From Excoecaria cochinchinensis (taxonomy: Eukaryota; Streptophyta; Magnoliopsida; Malpighiales; Euphorbiaceae): a stretch of 64,000 nucleotides of DNA. The stretch is from positions 5,490,501 through 5,554,500 of the forward strand of contig CANTUQ010000073.1 of assembly GCA_947683425.1 (NCBI GenBank), given 5' to 3'. This document shows positions 46,230-58,078 of the stretch, one piece after another (position 1 is the first letter of the stretch; every line of letters begins with the position of its first letter). The notes beneath the pieces are model-generated. The model did no database searches, was not told the DNA's origin, and was given only the letters and a program-made list of their open reading frames with translations. The translations under genes were made by a program, and so were the position numbers.

Positions 46230-48230
46230 TCGGGTTTTCTCTCTTGGTAGTTTCTCTAACTCCTAGGACATCCCAAAGACTTCCAGCTTTTTCAGTGTTA
46301 TCTTTACTTTTGCCTAGTACTTATTCATGTTGTCTACTTTAGCTTCAAAATTTTCTAGCACCTGGCTAGTTACCAGCTGTGAGTCACTCTTGATCTTAAG
46401 GATTTTCGGTTGAATGGACTTGACCAACCTTAGGCCTTGCAGGAGGGTTTTATACTTTGCCACATTGTTGGACTTTTTTAAGCTTAGCCTTATAACATAT
46501 CTAATTGTTATGCCTAGGGGTCTAGTTATCACAATTCCAACTCCCTTTCTCTGATCATTTGAAGCTCCATCCATTATCATCTCCCATAAGATCTTCTTAG
46601 GTTGTTCGGCCTTCTTTCCTGTAACACCCCCCTTATACGGAACATATAATCATGTACAAAATGCATAGATGTTTGTCTATCATTTATGAAATCTGGACAC
46701 ATTTATTCCAGACTGATGACATAAGCAGGGTGTCACATTATAATACATATGCATAGTCACACCACTTTCATGTCATTACCAATCATATTAATATTATTTG
46801 TTCCCCGCTTATGTCATAAGTGTAGAAAAAATTTATGTAGATTTTGTAAATGATAGACAAAATTCTATGCATTTTGTACATGGTTATATGTTCCATATAG
46901 GGGGTGTTATATTTTCGCCATGAATTCTGCCATAAAATCTGCTAAAGTTGTGCCTTTATTGCACTTCTAGGTTCATACCTCACATCAAAGGATTGTAACT
47001 TGATTGCCCATCCTACAATCGTCCCTCCCAAATCTAGCATTTGGAGGATTTTCTTTAGAGATTGATCTGACCGTACGACTATAGTATAAGCTTTAAAATA
47101 TTGTCTCAATTTCCTAGTGCACATGATTAGTACGATGATCAACTGTTCGGTTAGGCTTTTCCTCAATTCTGGTCCCTTCAGCATTTGGTTGATGTAGTAG
47201 ATTGATAATTATTGTGTCCCTTCCTCTTATACTAAGATTGCCACTATTGCCTCTTCTGAGTGGACAGATAGAGAAAAAGCTTCTCACCAGGGACCAGTCG
47301 GCTCAATGATGAAGGATTAGTGAGGAACTATTTCAGCTCTTCAAAAGCTCTCTGGCAATCTTCTCCTTAGGTGAAGACATCATTTTTTTCCTAAATTTTT
47401 GAAGAAAGGTGTACAACACTTTGCTGAGGAGGAAATGAATCTCCCCAAGGCTATAATCCTTCCATTTAGCTTCTGAATGTCCTTAACACTACTTGGGGGC
47501 TGCATGTCTATATTTGACTTAATTCCCCTCTAAGATACCATGAAGCCAAAAAATTTCCCAGATGGAACCCCGAAGATGCATTTTTTTGGATTCAACTTCA
47601 TCTGAAATTTATTCAGAGTGCCAAAGACTTTAATCAGATTAGCTGCATTCTCCTCCTGGCTCTTGCTCCTCATTATTATATCATCGACATATACTTTCAT
47701 GTTCTTTCCAATCTGATCTTTGAAAATTTTGTTCATCAATCGTTGGTAAGTTGCTCTTGCATTTTTCACACCGAATAACATTACTTTATAACAAAAGGTA
47801 CCATCGTCTGTATGAAACCCGTCTTCTCCTAATCGAACATTCACATTAGAATTTGATGATCGCTAGCGTAAGCATCAAGCAAATAGTGGATCACATGGCA
47901 AACCGTAGCGTCCACAAGTTGATCAATATTAGGTAATGAATAGTTATTCTTCGAGCTAGCTTTATTGAGATGGGTGAAATCAACACACATTCTAAACTTC
48001 CCATTCTTCTTTTTCACTAAGACCAATTTGTGAGCCAATAAGAGTAGTTAACTACCCTGATAGTTCCAGCATTCAAAAGTTGATCAACTTCCTTTAAGAT
48101 GAACTTCTTCCGATTGGGTCCAGGCCTTTTCAATTTTTTCTTGACAAGAGTGTGGTTTGGATCGACGTTCATGACCTTTAGGTTTATGCCAGGGGTATCT
48201 TCCAGCTTCTATGCAAAAATGGCTTGATTA
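46230..48230 (-). pseudogene. pol of element D: RT, RNase H and second (archaeal-type) RNase H
   Basis: Minus strand. RT start near 48130 (KRPGPNRKKFILKEVDQLL), then VLVKKKNGKFRMCVDF at about 48038-47980, GVKNARATYQRLMN, and active site VYVDDII near 47690. RNase H tail is 47184-46942. A 292 bp inverted-repeat insertion (46620-46911) splits the linker. The second RNase H, typical of Tat lineages, is at 46580-46314 with MIMDGASN, NNVAKYKTLLQGLRL and IKSDSQLVTSQV. Several stops and frameshifts inactivate it. RT catalytic Asp residues are preserved in the YVDD motif. Confidence 0.85.
46620..46911. mobile_element. Inverted-repeat MITE inside element D pol
   Basis: 292 bp with about 80-100 bp terminal inverted repeats: TGTAACACCCCCCTTATACGG, then ATGTACAAAATGCATAGA, against TGCATTTTGTACATGG and CCATATAGGGGGTGTTATA. 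A clear TSD was not found; flanks are A/G-rich (minus strand GCGAAAA and GGAAAGAA). The ends resemble those of the long-LTR family but the inverted arms make it a foldback or MITE. Confidence 0.7.
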
Positions 48231-48453
48231 ATCATCAGTAACTGCATAACTTCGTTTTCCATCTCTTTACTCATTTTCTACTTGATCTTGATTTCTTTCC
48301 TTTTGGATAGCTCCCTTGTGATCAGATCCCCTTCAGTTCATCATTGGCTTTTCAGCCTCTTTTTCCTTCTTAAGTCTTGGCTCTACTATGTAAGCTTGCT
48401 TTTTTTTATTTGATCATTGCGATATAGGCTTCCTTAGTGGCTTTTCAGTTTCC

Positions 48454-50370
48454 TCACAGGATCGCCACTCCTGACTCAATAGGCACTTTCATCACCATGT
48501 ATCTTACACTAGTGAATGCTCTACTTTGAAAAAATAGCAGTCTTCCAAAACTTGCATTATATGCAAAGTTCATGTCCATCACCATAAAGGTCATTTTGCA
48601 CATGTGGGTCACTACTTCATATGCTAACTCTATAAGTAGATCATGGATCTTACCACTGGTATGGTGATATTGTTGAGCTCGATTAGTGGGGTGGTGTTTG
48701 GCTTTAATTCTCATATCGAAAGATTCATTTTTTATAGGCTTCTAGGGTGAGGACATAATTCATTGCACTTCCATTATCGACCAAAATCGTTTTTACTATA
48801 AAGCCATTGATCGTAGCTTGGACTACTAGGGCATCTTCGTAGCGGAACTTCAAGTCGCCTACATCTTTAAGGGAGATATAAATAAGTGGTAATTTCTCAA
48901 ATTTTGCTAAGAAATAAGTACTTTTGCCTCTACTCTTCCTCTTAGCAAAATCCTCTTTGTATGATGATCCCCTTATGATCATGTTAATAACTACAGCCTT
49001 ATGCCTCTGCCAATAGACATCTTTTGATTTTCTTCTCTTTATCTTCTAAATTAAAGCAATTTCTTGCCTCATGTGTTTTGCATAACCTCATCTCTGGTTG
49101 CCCTATGAATTTTTTCAGAGATCCCTTTTGTAAAAACCTCTCAATTTCATCTTTTAATTAATTGTATTTGTTGGCTGTGTGACCAATGTCTTTATGGAAC
49201 TCATAGTACTTGTTATCTCTCTTCATATATGTCTGATCGGGCATCTTTTTTGGTCAGTTCACTTTATTGTGTTTCTCTTTAATCCATATTAAAACTTTTG
49301 CAGGAGAGGAATTGAGTGTGGTATAGGTTCTAGCCAGATTATTAACATTGCATTCGAGCCTTCCTTGCTAAATTTCTTTCTGCTTACCAGCGCTTCTTGA
49401 TGCGTTTGGTCTCTCTGGTCTTTTAGGACTCTTCGTCCTTCCTCCATCCCAACTGATCGGCTGTATCCTCTCAGTGACACTTGACATCCTTTTGTCAACT
49501 CTGAGCGCATCATTATGCTATATGTACTATTGGCTCTATCCATTAGATCGGAGAAATCCGTTAGCATGGGGTAGTAATGGACTCAAACATCTGAATACTT
49601 TTCGCACTCCTGGCCAAGGCAACTATTGCTATCTTTGGATGGTGATTCCTTATCTCGGATGCCCGAGTTTGGAATCTATCTATATAATCCCTTAAGCTTT
49701 CATCAGGTCCCTACACTAAATTATATAAATCGTTAGCTATTTTTGCTTTCAGATCTACATAATAAATCTTGTTGTAAACAATTCATGGATTTGCTTGAAA
49801 GAACTAATCAATTTCAAAAGGAGGTCGTAGAACCAATCTAAATCATCGCCTGTTAGGGTTGTGGAAAACACTCGATAGAAAATCTAATCGTTAAAAGAAT
49901 ACATTTGGATTTGCATCAAGTATTCCAAAATGCGGCATTTTGGATCATATTTTCCTATGTATCTAGGCATCTTTATCTCCTTGAATCTGCATGGCAGTTT
50001 AGCTTCTCTGATCTTATGGAAAAATAGAGAGATAGTATTGCTATCGAATAATGATTTCTTAGGATGCCCTAGCCCGAACTTTTTTATATGTTGTAAGAAC
50101 CACTTCTCATTTTTGTCTGCCACAGGGTATTACATTTCTTCTTTTGCTTTCTTTGAAAATCTCCTTTTCGCAGTGCACATGTACGTTGAGTCATCTCTCA
50201 TAGAGAGCATGGGTGTTCGTCTAGAGGTGTAAGTCAAACTGTGTGTGCTAAAGGCATGACTTCTGCTTGGGGTTGGGTACATCTTCTCTTTCCCCTTCTC
50301 TCTTTGATCAGCTTCACACATATCCAATCGTGTGCATGATCTGTTTCCTTCTTGATCTCGTATCATAATG
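48454..50370 (-). pseudogene. gag-protease of element D, decayed
   Basis: Minus-strand pieces: 50366-50130 (basic N-terminus), 50123-49884 with WFLQHIKKFGLGHPKKSLF and MPRYIGKYDPKCRILEYL, aligning with element C gag; 49567-49289; a degenerate zinc knuckle near 49170-49215 (EFHKDIGHTANKY, last Cys replaced by Tyr); and protease at 48982-48725 with TILVDNGSAMNYVL. Final protease segment 48714-48454 contains MVMDMNFAYNASFGRLL. Many frameshifts and stops make it more decayed than element C. Confidence 0.8.
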
Positions 50371-51322
50371 CCCTTGCTCCTCTACCTTCCTCCATATTCT
50401 CTTCTTTTATTTTGCACCTCTGGATCTCTCCTTGAGGCTTGAGGTTACTTACCCTTTTGTATCAATTATATGATGTTCCATCTAAAGTGTCGTAGAATTA
50501 TCTTTAAGTAGAATTTGGCTATGCCATGAATTCTTCACCAAACACGAATAAAAAGGTTGGTGGATAAATTGGATGTGTGAGGGGGTTTTTCTCTCCTTAT
50601 AATGGATCTTGGCCTTCTCTCTTCATTAGATTGACTGCTTACTTTATATTTTGGAGTGCCTAGATTGCCTTAGTGAGCCTTCTATGGTCTCTCAACAAAA
50701 GCACCTAATGATAACTCGTGAAAGATTAAAAATAAGTGAGACCCTGATGGAAGCGAACTGATCGGATCATCAAGACAATTTAGGCCTTCAAACAAGAGAT
50801 GGCCTATTCAAACCAAGTGTGAGCACTCCAAAACTTAAGTTAGTAAAGCTTTAAAGAGAGAAAATCTAGAGAGAGAAGGTCTTAAGGATTCAATATCTGG
50901 CTCATGCACATTTGAGCTATTTATAGTGTATATAAGAGGTTACATAGATATACTCAAGTGCTAAGAGTAGGTAGACTAAAACTATAGCACCCCAATACCC
51001 CTCGGAAGGAATATCGGAATGCTACACACGCATCATGTTAAAGCGGAAGCAATATAAAAGCATACACAAGCGAAAGCATTAACAAAACGTACTTGCGCCA
51101 AGCCATGAAAATCATATACATATTACAAAAATATTATCACCATTCCTTTACATTACATGATCAAAATAAACATAAGCTAATACAAAGCATCTCCTTAGCA
51201 TATACACTATACAAAAAGAATCTTAACAAAAAGCAAAAGCTTCACTCCAATCCTAGTGGCCAGCAGATAGACGACTCACAACCGAACCGAACCTGCATAC
51301 CTACATGGATAAAATACTCGTA

Positions 51323-51377
51323 CTAAGCGATAACGCTTAGTGGGGATATACAAATACAAAGGACTACACAAGCAGTC
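51323..51377 (-). other. Conserved double stem-loop in solo LTR 4
   Basis: Minus strand: GACTGC-TTGT-GTAGTC (51377-51362), then CTAAGCGTTATCGCTTAG (51340-51323). In the first stem the fifth pair changed from T-A to G-T, so RNA pairing would be kept. Confidence 0.75.
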
Positions 51378-51952
51378 ACAACAATACATAACACAAGCCT
51401 TAGTCATAACATAATCATAGACAGTTGCTAAAGCATGGTCTTATCATAAGCATTAACATGAATGCTAAAAAAAAACAATCATTCAATTGCTAAAGCAAAA
51501 GCTTAAAAGTCAAAAGGCCAAATAAAAGCCTGAACTCTCATAAATTATGGATACAGGTACTAAAGATACTGATTGGACAAGTATCTGAACACACAAAAGA
51601 CATAAGTCTCAAATATACTAATACCCAAAGGTAACAGAAGAGATCGAAATCTCTAGACAAAAGACCCAACGGTCTACTGAGCAGCTGCGCAAAACCCTTT
51701 ATAAGCATACTTATCAATCCACTATCTTGACACTTCAGGCTCAACAAACACTCTAATCACTATATCACATTACCAATAATTACCCAAGTATCCAACCAAG
51801 GTTGCATAACCATTCCATTCATGTACAAGTCAAGCAACTATCAAATGATTCATGCATGTATATAATACATATAGGCTTAATATGCAGGTACATTAATAGT
51901 CATTGCAATGCTATACATAAATAAGAAGAAAAAGATACAACTAGCGACTCTG

Positions 51953-52258
51953 CACACTCGCGACCCTTATCGCGCTCGCAATAGAATGCAACACTAACTT
52001 CTATCGCGCACGCGATAATGCTCGTGTTCGCAAAAGAACCCAACACACGCTGAGGTTGCTCACGCGGGCCTCGTCGCTCTCGCGACAGAATGCCAAAGTG
52101 GCTTCTGTCGCGCCCGCGATAGAGCTCGTGCTTGCGATGAAGCGCGGCATAACTCGGCGATGCACGAGAAAGCTTGGCAAAGCTCAACAAAACAAGGCAG
52201 GAAGACCTCGCTAAGGAGTGTTCTGTTGCGCTCGCGACCCCTGTTGCGCCCGCGACAA
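51953..52258 (-). other. Cluster of GC-rich hairpin modules in solo LTR 4
   Basis: About five CpG-rich segments. The clearest, 52224-52257, pairs TGTTGCG with CGCGACA and CGCGAC with GTTGCG, with 2 nt mismatches between stems, the same plan as in solo LTR 1. Confidence 0.7.
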
Positions 52259-53491
52259 AACAGAACTAAATATTCAACTCCAAAGCTCAAAAACCACTCA
52301 AGCACAACCATCACAAACCAACTTAAAGCTCACATGCATAACCTTCATAATCATACCAATAACACTTCTAAACACTCATTCAAGATTAAACTTAATCAAA
52401 TACTAATATTAATTAAAATAACAATTAAACATGGTAAGCATAATAAATGTTCTTTAAGCCAAAATCTCAACATGCAAAGTTGATCAAAACTCTCAATAGA
52501 ACTATAACACTAACTCAAGCATACAAATCCATCATCTTGCAACACATGCAATACACAAGAGTGCATAACTTCAACATGCAATTACTACAATTACCACTAC
52601 TAACTCAAACACAACATGCAACCAATTTAAAAGAGCACACGATCCCAACCTCTAGGAAGCCACTTGAGACCCTTCTCTTCAAAATCAAACCTTCTCCTTG
52701 CCTTTCTCTCTTCTCCTTTCCTCAGCTTCTTGCATAACCAAAAATCACACATACACTCTTAGTCCATAACTCGAGCAATTTCACACAAAAGAAGAAAGAG
52801 TAGAAGAAGCTCATCTCGAAATCTTAACCACACTTACCTTCTTATTCCCCTTTACAACTCTCCAAATCAATCCAATGAATCAATCTTTAAGAAACCCAAG
52901 GAGAAAGGATGTAAAACACAAAAAAAAATGCAGAAATGAGATAAGTAGAGAGAGGAGAGAGTGAGCCAATCGAAATTCATGCAAAAATGGGCAGATTTTG
53001 CCCTCCACTCACTATTTATTGCATGCCATGTCCAAGTGTCAAGCTCTCCTCTTGCCACTTGTCCCTTTCCAATACTTGTCCCACCAACTCACTATCTCCC
53101 TCAAGGTCCACGGCAAATCCCTTCTAAGTCCCTCTACTAAAATCTGCTTTACTAATACTTACCTTTCCTTTTCAATTAAGTCCTTAAGCACTCATAATTT
53201 TACTCTTAATCCAATTCTTTACACCCCTTACAATAAAAATTATACTATATATCCTTCTAGGGTATAATTCGGGTTGTTCTAAAAACTGTAGGGTAGATGG
53301 CATGTGGCAGTGGATTTGATAGGGTGAGGTCTTATCCGTCCGATCAGATGTGTCAGCAGACTTGACAGGGCATGACCTTATCAGTCCGATTAGATCACCC
53401 ATGAGGTGATAGGCAACTGGATTTAGGCCTCTATTTAGAGATGGGCTTATTGCTAAGAAGAGTTAGGCACAAATGATGGTGGGTATTATCA

Positions 53492-53642
53492 AATTGTATT
53501 ATAATTTATATGTTGCACAATATTGAAAGGAAAGAAGAGAGATGACTTCTCTTGGAGCACGCTAAAATAATGGAGTTCACATTTTAACAACTACAAACAT
53601 GCTTTAATTAATTACACGACCATTTCAACTTATATAAACAAT
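53492..53642 (+). repeat. 151 bp repeat, copy 2, starting at the edge of element D
   Basis: Aligns with 35130-35280 over equal length. Its first base is the first base after element D, so its start coincides with the insertion site. It ends about 1 kb upstream of the glucanase start codon. Confidence 0.75.
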
Positions 53643-54656
53643 GGATTCATACAGCCAGAGGAAGTGAAATAATGAATCATTAACTAATTAATAATCACAT
53701 GTCAATGAATGATACCAACTAGGACAGTTTTTATTTGAAGAAGTCAAAATGCAATTACATATGGGCGGTATAGATATTATAATAAGATGTATTATATAAA
53801 AAGAAACATTATTTATAGTGATACTAACGTGGATATATCTATTTGTAAGTATTAAATTTATTCGTGGAAGGGACGAGGAGAGGAAATATATATACAAATT
53901 AGTCCTATTTATCCAAATAAATGCACCCTAAATAAATTATACCTAAATTCGGTATATAAATTTTACATAAAAACCAAGTCAGTAGTATATGAATACAAAA
54001 CTAGTAATCACTCATCTTTTTTTTTTCGATTTCTTTTAATCCATTAAATTTATGCGTCATTTTTCTAACTCTAAATTTATCAAAAAAAAAAAAAAAGAGA
54101 GAAAAATACTACGCATGACGCACGGCAACGCGTAATTTATGACTTTTGCAATCAAAATTGATTATTAAACATACCAATATGAATATGATAGCTAGGCCTC
54201 TCCTTCGTAAACAGCTGCCTAGCTTTTACTTTCTTTCCCTAATTAGACCAAGAATTTCAAATTTTTTTATATTGAGACGAACCCATTAATTAATGAAGCT
54301 AATTAGTTTATTTGCTGTCTTTCTTTATTTCTAAAAAAAAGGGGGAAGAAACTCGCTTTCTCAAAGTCAACTGATCTCCCTTCCCCTCTTCCCCCTGTGT
54401 TAGTCTGCCGTGTGCATTATACTCATAGGATCAATAAAACTTGAATTACAAAATATTATAAAGGAATAGCTAGAGGTGCCATTTACTTCCATATTCCATA
54501 TATATTCTTCATAGATATGGCCCAACCACCTAACTAGCTTGCTGTTCCTCATAAATACCACTGGCCAATACAGGAAATTGTGCAGGTTGGCTTTACCTGC
54601 AAGCAAAGCCATGATCATCTAATTGGTTTGGAGTCAAAAGAAAAAGAAAAAGAAAA
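53643..54656 (+). promoter_or_regulatory. Upstream region of the glucanase gene
   Basis: AT-rich, with no coding frame. A CT-rich stretch at about 54350-54405 (CTCCCTTCCCCTCTTCCCCC) looks like a plant 5' UTR or initiator region. A definite TATA box was not assigned. Two 13-15 bp A or T runs are at about 54017-54095. Confidence 0.4.
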
Positions 54657-57634
54657 ATGCAGACGAGGAATAGCTGGGGAGGATCACTTGATATAATAAA
54701 TGGAGCAGATCAAGAGGATGAGAGAAGCAGGAACATGGAGTGGGATAGAGCAGCCTTTCAATCTCATAATCATAATCATCAAAATCTTGACGAGACCCAA
54801 CAAAGCTGGTTGCTATACCCACAAGAAACCAAGAAGAACAAGTATGTGGACTTGGGTTGCATCGTTTGCAGCTACAAGGCCTTCAAATGGACTCTTATTT
54901 CCATTTTCATTGCTTTTCTAGTCATTGGTGTTCCCATCATCATCACCAAGTCTCTGCCTAACCATACCTCTTCTCCTCCCCCTCCTGATAATTACACTCT
55001 TGCTCTCCACAAGGCTCTCCTCTTCTTTAATGCCCAGAAATGTAAGTCAACTCTTCTCATCCCCATATGTTTCTCTTTTCTTTTTCCACCTAATAATTAC
55101 CATGCCTATATAAATCATATTATTAATAGCCAAGCCAAAGAATAATGGAAATATATGGTGCAGCTGGTAAATTGCCAAAGGGTAACTATGGAATAGCATG
55201 GAGAGGGGATTCAGGATTACAAGATGGGAACGATCCAGATTTAAAGGGAAGGCTGGTAGGAGGATATTACGATGCTGGAGACAATACCAAGTTCAATTTT
55301 CCAATGGCATATACCATGACATTGTTGAGCTGGAGTCTCATTGAATACAATCACAAATATAAGGCCATTGGCGAGTACAACCATATAAGAGATCTCATCA
55401 AGTGGGGTACTGATTACTTGCTCCTCACTTTCAATTCCACTGCAACCAGAATTGACAAAATATATTGCCAGGTACCATATATATGATCCATATAATTCAT
55501 AATGTTATACAAACACATCAGTCCATAATATAACTAAAACCACAAAAATAAAATTGACGCTTTGATATATTACGTATTGATCAGGAATACTGCTTGAAAA
55601 TGGGGCATATCTCACTTGATTTGGTGCACTAGATGCGTCGTCTGGAAATCAGAATAGCTGATTCATGTTCACATTGAATTCCTGATTAAAATTTTGCATT
55701 TGTGATATGAAATTAGACAATAACTGTCGCTGCGCATATGTTTTCTTAGATCATATAGACTAGAATTTTAAGTTTTTCAGCAAAGTATCCATTTCATATC
55801 TTGGAACTCTGAATATTACAAATATATTAAAAGCAAAATCTGAAACATTAAAGATCAAACAACAATGATCCAACCAAGGAATTAGACAGTATTTTAACAT
55901 ACCTTCCAAAGGTACTCCGAGGCAACATAAGCCACAGTTCCTAAAAACTAACCTAATCAGATTTCCCAAGTAAGCATCAAGAGGGTACAAAATTGAAATC
56001 AACAAATTTTAAAAAAGTATTGGATTTTCTTTAGTAGGAGCTATTTGGATGCCTCAAATAGTTTAACTTTAACAATTTCAGGTAACGGATTCGAAGTGTT
56101 ATTGAACTGTTAGTTTAGATGTGCTATTGCAACAATTTTGCTGATGTTGCCTAAAGCCACTTATTTGGTAGTGTAATTATATATGATCTATAATGTGTTT
56201 GTACCATTTTATTCCGAAGTGTTTTATGAGGCTGCTATGTACATATATATATATATAGGTTGGCGGATCACTAAATGGCTCTTCAACACCAGATGACCAA
56301 TACTGCTGGCAAAGACCAGAAGATATCAATTACAAGCGCCCATCTATATCCGTAACAACTGGTCCTGACCTTGCAGGAGAAATGGCAGCCGCCTTGGCAG
56401 CAGCCTCAATAGTTTTCCGAGACAATGATGCCTATTCGAGAAAGCTTGTAAAAGGTGCAGAAACTGTGTTTTCCTTTGCCAGGGACAGTGGAAGACGAAG
56501 ATCATACTCTCGTGGACAACCTTATATCGAGCATTTTTACAACTCCACGGGCTATTACGATGAGTACATGTGGGGTTCTACTTGGTTGTATTATGCCACA
56601 GGAAATGTATCTTATATTTCATTGGCAACAAATAAAGGCATTCCTAAGAACTCCAAGGCTTTTTTTGGTATTCCAAACTTGTGGGTGCCAAGTTGGGATA
56701 ATAAGTTACCTTTAGCTATGTTGCTGTTAACCAGGTACAGGATATTCCTTAATCCAGGATACCCTTATGAGGACATGTTGAAGATGTATCACAATGTCAC
56801 TGGTCTTACTATGTGTTCTTATCTTCGACAATTCCATGTATTCAACTGGACCAAAGGTACATTCATAAACTACATACATACATATACTGCCTCACTTCTA
56901 TTAACTTGCTCAAATCTATAAGCAGATGGTTGATTCTGAGGCAATTTATAAACTAATGCAGGAGGGATGATCCAACTAAACAATGGAAGGCCACAACCTC
57001 TTCAGTATGTGGCTAATGCTGCCTTCTTGGCATCAATATTTGTTGATTATTTGAATGCGAGTGATGTTCCAGGGCTAAACTGCGGCCCCAAGTTTATTTC
57101 ATTGGATGAGCTTCGGAGTTTTGCCACCTCCCAGGTACCCCTTCCTGTCTAGATTCAAATTATATAACCAATGTCATTCACTTTTTAGTCTCGGGTCCTA
57201 AACTTTGATTCTCCTATGCTTTGATATTGCAGATAGATTACATTCTTGGCAAAAATCCCATGAATATGAGCTATCTGGTGGGCTATGGAAAAAAGTTCCC
57301 TCGACATGTGCATCACCGTGGAGCATCGATCCCTAATGACCATAAGTGGTACTCTTGCACAGGTGGATGGAAATGGCGTGACACCCGCAATCCCAATCCT
57401 AATAATGTCACAGGAGCTATGGTTGGAGGGCCTGATAGGTTTGACAATTTTCATGATGTGCGAAACAATTATAACTACACTGAGCCTACCTTAGCAGGAA
57501 ATGCAGGTCTAGTTGTTGCACTTATCTCTCTTACTAGTAGTGGTGGCCTTGGCATTGATAAGAATACAATCTTCTCAGCCGTTGGACCATTCTACCCCCA
57601 GAGCCCGCCACCTCCTCCACCCTGGAAGCCTTGA
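54657..57634 (+). CDS. GH9A: KORRIGAN-like membrane-anchored endo-1,4-beta-glucanase (GH9 subclass A)
   Basis: Five exons: 54657-55041, 55164-55471, 56259-56856, 56962-57134 and 57233-57634, all with GT-AG introns and kept frame, giving 621 residues, the usual size for KORRIGAN enzymes. Residues 1-75 form a cytosolic tail with dileucine (LL52-53) and YVDL (63-66) sorting motifs; a membrane anchor spans about 78-97, then a Pro-rich stalk; so it is a type II membrane protein. The GH9 domain has YYDAGD (Asp165, Asp168), STPDDQYCWQRPED, YYDEYMWGSTWL, HHR (515-517) and the acid YTEPTLAGNAG (Glu572). The C-terminus is the typical Pro-rich SPPPPPPWKP. The family acts at plasma membrane, Golgi and endosome with cellulose synthase in cellulose formation. 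The KOR paralog (KOR1 or KOR2/3 type) was not settled. All key residues are present, so it is probably functional. Confidence 0.96.
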
Positions 57635-57640
57635 ACTGCT

Positions 57641-57646
57641 AATAAA
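57641..57646 (+). terminator. AATAAA polyadenylation signal of the glucanase gene
   Basis: AATAAA starts 6 bp after the stop codon, and AATAATG-rich sequence follows near 57800. The first signal is unusually close, so a more distal one may be used. Confidence 0.45.
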
Positions 57647-58078
57647 ATTATCCAACGAAGGCCTAGAGCTTAATTATATACTTGTGAAATTTTGTTCAAA
57701 GCTAGTGTTTGTACATTGGAGAACATTTCATATCATCAATTCAATTAGGACTCTAAAACTTGCTCTTTTGCAGACATATGTATTCTTCTAAACCGACCTC
57801 AATAATGAATGGTATATGCTTCAGGCAGTTCCAATATATTTCTATTCCAATACATTTTTCCAATGCCATTACAAAATGGGGTAGCGCTATTCTTTACTCA
57901 TAAGAATCGAAGGGCAGTGCATATATTTATTATCGCGCCTAATAAGAACCTGGTTCTAAGGGGCTCCTCGGCCAGGTCCCGCTATTGGAGCTTGTGAGAT
58001 GGCTGATTTCAAACAATGAAGTAGGAGTCGCCACTCGATACAATCAAGTATCAAATGAACCGGTGCAAGTGTTTTAAC

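Larger units (their letters stand above)
50983..53281 (-). mobile_element. Solo LTR 4 of the long-LTR family, minus orientation
   Basis: 2299 bp flanked by exact AAAAC duplications (50978-50982 and 53282-53286). On the minus strand it reads TAGAACAACCCGAATTATACC at the start and GGGGTGCTATA at the end. Both canonical terminal dinucleotides (TG, CA) have decayed to TA. It contains the double stem-loop (51323-51377), the promoter-like block near 51697 and GC hairpins at 51953-52258. Confidence 0.9.
46222..53491 (-). mobile_element. Element D: Retand-like Ty3/gypsy element, 3' part missing
   Basis: Minus-strand order: 5' LTR (50709-53491, split by solo LTR 4), PBS region, gag-protease 50370-48454, RT and RNase H 48230-46942, a second RNase H 46580-46230, then the insertion of element B. 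Integrase and the 3' LTR were not found left of B. It is the same family as element C but retains pol. Confidence 0.85.
50709..53491 (-). mobile_element. 5' LTR of element D, interrupted by solo LTR 4
   Basis: Begins TGATAACTCGTG and ends GGGTATTATCA. Without the nested LTR and one TSD copy it is about 479 bp, close to the 468 bp LTR of element C. Minus-strand TATAAATAG lies near 50930. The flanking 5 bp to the right are AATTG. Confidence 0.78.

Noticed and set aside
55760..56005. Minus-strand frame inside glucanase intron 2
   Set aside because: It lies wholly in a well-supported 787 bp intron, shows no motif, and is short and AT-rich.
57185..57454. Minus-strand frame opposite the last glucanase exon
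   Set aside because: Shadow of conserved GH9 coding sequence.
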